From: Stanieria sp. NIES-3757
Lineage (GTDB): Bacteria; Cyanobacteriota; Cyanobacteriia; Cyanobacteriales; Xenococcaceae
Reading direction: 5' to 3'
DNA: 64,000 nucleotides
NCBI GenBank assembly: GCA_002355455.1
Contig: AP017375.1
Coordinates: 3,348,001-3,412,000 of the forward strand
Shown here: piece after piece, positions 60,551-64,000 of the stretch
How positions within the stretch are numbered: position 1 is the first letter of the stretch
Layout of the letters: every line of letters starts with the position of its first letter
Notes under the pieces: generated by a model
Seen by the model: only the letters and a program-made list of their open reading frames with translations
The model's database searches: none
What the model was told of the DNA's origin: nothing
Program-made: the position numbers and the translations under genes

Positions 60551-62678
60551 TTTTAGCTTTGGGAAATCTTTTAAATCTGTTTTATTTTTAATTAGTTTGC
60601 TCATAGTTTTATTAGTAGGACAAACCAATTTATTAAGTAATCCTAAAAGTAGCGAAATTCTTTGGGATAACTATGATATTCCTCATATTTATGGCATTGA
60701 TGATCGAGGTGCATTTCAATCCTTTGGTTGGGCGCAAATGCACAGCCACGGTAACTTACTTCTTCGTCTTTATGGTCAAGCTAGAGGACGTGCTGCTGAA
60801 TATTGGGGAGAAGATTATCTAGAATCAGATCGATGGGTTGTCACGATGGGCATTCCTCAACGAGCAAAAACTTGGTATCAACAACAAAATCCAACTTTTC
60901 GTAGTTATTTAGATAGTTTTGCTACAGGAATTAACACTTATGCAGCAGAACACCCCGAATTAATCGACGATGAAGTCAAAACAGTTTTACCAGTCACAGG
61001 AGAAGATGTTCTCGCTCACGTTCAACGAGTGCTTAATTTTACCTTTGTGGTAGATCCAGAAACAGTTACAAATCTTCATCAAAAACCAAAACACTCCAAA
61101 GGTTCTAATGGTTGGGCGATCGCACCTGCTCATTCCGCTAGTGGTAATGCTATGTTACTAGCTAACCCTCATCTACCTTGGTCAGATTTATTCTTGTGGT
61201 ATGAGGCACAAATTACTGCACCAGGAATTGATGCTTATGGTGCAACTTTAGTTGGTATTCCCGTTCTTGCGATCGCATTTAATGATAATTTAGGTTGGAC
61301 TCACACGGTTAACACTTTTGATGGTTGGGATCTTTATGAATTAACTCTTTCCGATCAAGGTTATCTATTTGATGGTAAAGTTCGTGATTTTATGACCGAA
61401 ACTGCTGAAATTAAATTAAAACAAAAGGATGGCACTATCCAATCACAAAAACTTACCATACAAAGTTCTGTTCATGGCCCTCTGATTAAACAAGAAGAAG
61501 GCAAAGCCTTAGCATTAAGAGTGGTTGGTTTAGATCATCCTGGTGTATTAGAACAATGGTGGGATATGGCAAAAGCTAGTAATTTGAAACAGTTTGAAGC
61601 CGTACTCCAACGCCTACAGTTACCCATGTTTACTGTAATGTATGCCGATCGCGAGGGACACATTATGCACCTATTTAATGGTCAAGTTCCCATTCGCTCT
61701 CAAGGCGATTTTGCCTATTGGCAAGGTATTATTCCTGGCGACACTTCAAATACTCTCTGGACTAAAATTCATCCCTATCAAGATTTACCTCGGATCGTCG
61801 ATCCAACTAGTGGTTGGCTACAAAATGCCAACGATCCTCCGTGGACAACTACTTTTCCCAGTGCTATTGCACCAGAAGATTATCCTCCTTATATTGCACC
61901 CCAAGGGATGGATTTTCGAGCGCAACGTTCGGCTCGAATGCTAGCGGAAAATTCTCAGATTTCTCTCCAAGAAATGATTACTGATAAACATTCAACCCGC
62001 ATGGAAATTGCGGAGCGTCTCCTTGACGATCTCATTCCTGCCTTGCGTCAAGACAATAGTTCATTTGCTCTACAAGTAGCTGATGTCCTCGAACAATGGG
62101 ATCGTCAAACTGATGCCAACAGTCAAGGAGCAGTCTTATTTGCTGCTTGGTTAGAAGAAATCGACTTTGATACCTTGTTTAGTCAACCCTGGCAAGCAAG
62201 TTCCCCTCTCAATACCCCCAATGGTTTAGGGGATCCTCAACAGGCAGTCAAAACACTTTTAGCAGTAGCTGCCCAGATCGAACAAGATTATGGTGCAATA
62301 AATGTATCCTGGGGTGAAGTTTTTCGCCTTAACGACGGTAATCTAGATTTACCTGCCAATGGTGGGCCGGGAGACTTTGGTATTTTTCGGGTAGTTAACT
62401 TTATACCTATGGAAGACTCCAAACATTTTCAGGCTTTTGATGGAGATTCTTTTGTCGCTGCGATTGAGTTTTCTCAACCAGTCAAAGCAATGGCTCTAAC
62501 TAGTTATGGTAATGCTACTCAACCAAATTCTATTCCCACCGAAGATCAATTAGAATTATTTGCTCAAAAACAATTGCGTCCCGTTTGGCGATCGCGTCAA
62601 GAAGTGGAAGCTCATGCAGTCGAGCGTAAAATTGTGTCAAAGTCAAGAGGTAGCATGCTACGTCTCCACAATTCCTAA
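60537..62678 (+). CDS. Penicillin-acylase-family Ntn hydrolase (PvdQ-like role proposed)
   Basis: 713 residues. A hydrophobic N-terminal segment (about 13-31) suggests export to the periplasm. The family splits itself before a Ser, and here G-S190-N-G-W is the expected cleavage and nucleophile site, separating an alpha chain (about 160 mature residues) from a beta chain. Other family marks are NYDIPHIYGIDDRGAFQSFGWAQMH, LLANPHLPW, and GWTHTVNTFDGWDLYEL. Relatives remove acyl chains from penicillins, homoserine lactones or, in PvdQ, from the acylated pyoverdine precursor. Coupling to a thioesterase at the end of a FAAL-initiated siderophore cluster favours deacylation of that product. A role in signal degradation or self-protection remains possible. 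Confidence 0.9.
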   Translation: MLINNFSFGKSFKSVLFLISLLIVLLVGQTNLLSNPKSSEILWDNYDIPHIYGIDDRGAFQSFGWAQMHSHGNLLLRLYGQARGRAAEYWGEDYLESDRWVVTMGIPQRAKTWYQQQNPTFRSYLDSFATGINTYAAEHPELIDDEVKTVLPVTGEDVLAHVQRVLNFTFVVDPETVTNLHQKPKHSKGSNGWAIAPAHSASGNAMLLANPHLPWSDLFLWYEAQITAPGIDAYGATLVGIPVLAIAFNDNLGWTHTVNTFDGWDLYELTLSDQGYLFDGKVRDFMTETAEIKLKQKDGTIQSQKLTIQSSVHGPLIKQEEGKALALRVVGLDHPGVLEQWWDMAKASNLKQFEAVLQRLQLPMFTVMYADREGHIMHLFNGQVPIRSQGDFAYWQGIIPGDTSNTLWTKIHPYQDLPRIVDPTSGWLQNANDPPWTTTFPSAIAPEDYPPYIAPQGMDFRAQRSARMLAENSQISLQEMITDKHSTRMEIAERLLDDLIPALRQDNSSFALQVADVLEQWDRQTDANSQGAVLFAAWLEEIDFDTLFSQPWQASSPLNTPNGLGDPQQAVKTLLAVAAQIEQDYGAINVSWGEVFRLNDGNLDLPANGGPGDFGIFRVVNFIPMEDSKHFQAFDGDSFVAAIEFSQPVKAMALTSYGNATQPNSIPTEDQLELFAQKQLRPVWRSRQEVEAHAVERKIVSKSRGSMLRLHNS

Positions 62679-62691
62679 TGATTAATTGTTG

Positions 62692-63888
62692 TTAATTCTT
62701 TTGATGCTGGTCAATTCGCTCTCTAAATTTCTGTAACATCTCGTCGTCTGCTTCAGTTTCTAAAGCAGGCAAAGGTTTGGGTTTAGTTTGGTTATTTGGA
62801 ATAGGTTGCTGGGAAGGTTGGAATTCTGTCTGTCTTTCTCGCTCTAGCTGTTCCCTGCGTGCTTTAGCTGCTCTTTCCTGTTCTAATTGTCGTTGCCTTG
62901 CTGCCTCTTGCTCTGCTCTTTCCTGTTCCAATTGCCGTTGTCGTGCTGCTTCTTGCTCTGCTCTTTCTCTTTCTCTTTCTTTTTGTTTCTGACGAGCAAT
63001 GCGATCGTATTCCGAGCCAGCTACAGTAAAATTAATGGTTACCTGCACCGAAGCACTACTATTACCAGGAGAACTGAATTTCATCTCTCTAGCTGCTAAC
63101 AAAGCCTGACGATTAAGCTGGCTATTGCTATGTGGAGAAACAAGTTCTGCACCGATAATATTACCCTGAGCATCAATAGTCAGTTTTATTCCTGCACTAC
63201 CTTCTGCTCCTGCTAAGGCTGCGGGATATTCAGGTTCGCAGTTACTAATACAGCTAATACCTTTATCTTCACTGACTTGAGGACGAGGTGGTTCACTACT
63301 AGCAGCAACTGCACTTGGAACCCCTGAACTACTGCCGGTGCTACTGCCTTGATCTGATGAACCCTCTACTGTACTATTTGCTGCCTTAAAATTACTATTT
63401 AACGACGAAGTTGGGTTATCATCTGAGATTGCTCTAGAAATAATTGGTTGTGACGGTGCTGGTGTAGGAGAGGTTAGAACTCTCTTGGTTGAAAGTTTTG
63501 GTGGGGTTGATTGAGGTTCAATTGGCTCTGGTCGTTTTACGGGAGGTGGGGGTGTTTCGGTTTTGACTGGTTCTGGTGATTTGACAGGAGATGGAAGTGT
63601 TTCGGTTTTGACTGGCTCTGGTTTTAGCTCTGGTTTTGGTTTAGGCTCAACTATTGGTTTTGGTTCGATTTTGGTTTCTGGTATTGGTTTTGGTTGTGGT
63701 TTGGGCTGCTCGACAATAATCAACTCCATCGATTTTGCTACTTTGGGCGATTCAACCGACCATTGAGGAAGAGCCAAGACAAGTATTCCATGAAGTAATG
63801 CCGAACTTGCAAAACCAAAGGTAAGAATTTTTTTGATTTGCTGTTGTTCTTGTTGGCGTTGTTGAATACAGAACTGAGAAGTAGACAT
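62692..63888 (-). CDS. TonB-like energy transducer with long C-terminal tail
   Basis: 398 residues. A short cytoplasmic N-terminus and one membrane helix (about 24-42) precede a Pro/Lys/Glu-rich spacer (PKPQPKPIPETKIEPKPIVE and following). Then come a Ser-rich stretch and a TonB C-terminal domain (about 205-285: PEYPAALAGAEGSAGIKLTID, then QLNRQALLAAREMKF). Unusually, about 110 residues follow that domain. They hold two copies of RAEQEAARQRQLEQE and related charged helix, which should form a coiled coil. TonB passes inner-membrane proton energy to receptors such as the one at 15770-18394. The gene ends 13 bases from the acylase gene, converging with it. Confidence 0.88.
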   Translation of the reverse strand: MSTSQFCIQQRQQEQQQIKKILTFGFASSALLHGILVLALPQWSVESPKVAKSMELIIVEQPKPQPKPIPETKIEPKPIVEPKPKPELKPEPVKTETLPSPVKSPEPVKTETPPPPVKRPEPIEPQSTPPKLSTKRVLTSPTPAPSQPIISRAISDDNPTSSLNSNFKAANSTVEGSSDQGSSTGSSSGVPSAVAASSEPPRPQVSEDKGISCISNCEPEYPAALAGAEGSAGIKLTIDAQGNIIGAELVSPHSNSQLNRQALLAAREMKFSSPGNSSASVQVTINFTVAGSEYDRIARQKQKERERERAEQEAARQRQLEQERAEQEAARQRQLEQERAAKARREQLERERQTEFQPSQQPIPNNQTKPKPLPALETEADDEMLQKFRERIDQHQKN

Positions 63889-63974
63889 GGGTAATGATTG
63901 TAAGACTTAGGAGCAAAATTAGAGGTAGAACTGAAGCTGGCTTATTGATAATTACTTTAATTAAAAAACATACC

Positions 63975-64000
63975 ATGAAAAATTTAATTTTATTGTTAAT
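63975..64000 (+). CDS. Possible start of a further gene (cut off)
   Basis: ATG at 63975 opens MKNLILLL..., like the beginning of a signal peptide, and runs off the window. 'ttgataattactttaatt' lies just before it, between it and tonB. Too little is visible to support more. Confidence 0.25.

Noticed and set aside
62777-63099. Cys/Ser-rich frames on the plus strand
   Set aside because: They are antisense shadows of the Gln/Glu/Arg-rich repeat in the tonB-like gene.

Overview
The window comes from a low-GC cyanobacterium. The octamer GCGATCGC (HIP1) recurs throughout, and an oxygen-dependent chlorophyll cyclase (acsF) sits head-to-head with hemF. The genus cannot be told from the sequence alone.

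Left part, 1-12900: mostly ordinary cyanobacterial genes. There are two decayed loci (a DUF2092-like gene and a second copy of a glycine-zipper gene), a secreted protein of unknown function, a potassium-channel-like protein, hemF and acsF. A two-gene CBASS-type defence unit follows (SMODS nucleotidyltransferase plus SLATT membrane effector), then mazG, tRNA-Lys(CUU), a TauE/SafE permease and a NIL-domain protein.

Middle, 12923-20997, minus strand: an iron-siderophore uptake and export unit. It encodes a PchR-like AraC regulator, a TonB-dependent receptor with an N-terminal AMIN domain, a FecB-like lipoprotein, a DUF1636 cysteine protein and an EntS-like MFS exporter. The gutted remains of a second receptor lie next to it.

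Right part, 21695-62678, plus strand: about 41 kb of co-directional NRPS/PKS genes. The domain order is FAAL-ACP-C-A-T | KS-AT-KR-ACP | C-A(Dab)-T-C | I-A(Asp)-T-C | half-C-A(Dab)-T | dock-C-A(Ser)-T-C-TauD | I-A(Asp)-T-TD. Between and after these genes come a luciferase-like monooxygenase, a Dab-forming aminotransferase, a methyltransferase, a glutamate-semialdehyde-type aminotransferase, a type II thioesterase and a penicillin-acylase-family Ntn hydrolase. A divergent-facing tonB gene closes the block. I read adenylation codes by hand against GrsA. Two give DIWEMTADDK, one residue from the pyoverdine Dab code. Two give DLTKIGHVGK (Asp), and one gives DVWHISLIDK (Ser).

How it fits together: the locus most likely makes, exports and re-imports a beta-hydroxyaspartate lipopeptide siderophore of the broad cyanochelin kind. 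The predicted order is acyl-X-(C2 ketide)-Dab-(OH)Asp-Dab-Ser-(OH)Asp, released by reduction and perhaps transaminated. The acyl chain may be removed by the acylase, as PvdQ does in pyoverdine maturation.

A second layer is unexpected. Short palindromic or heptameric repeats are inserted in frame all through the synthetases. Every one of the seven adenylating domains carries a repeat-like or lineage-specific insert in the same loop, just before its YKTGD-type motif.
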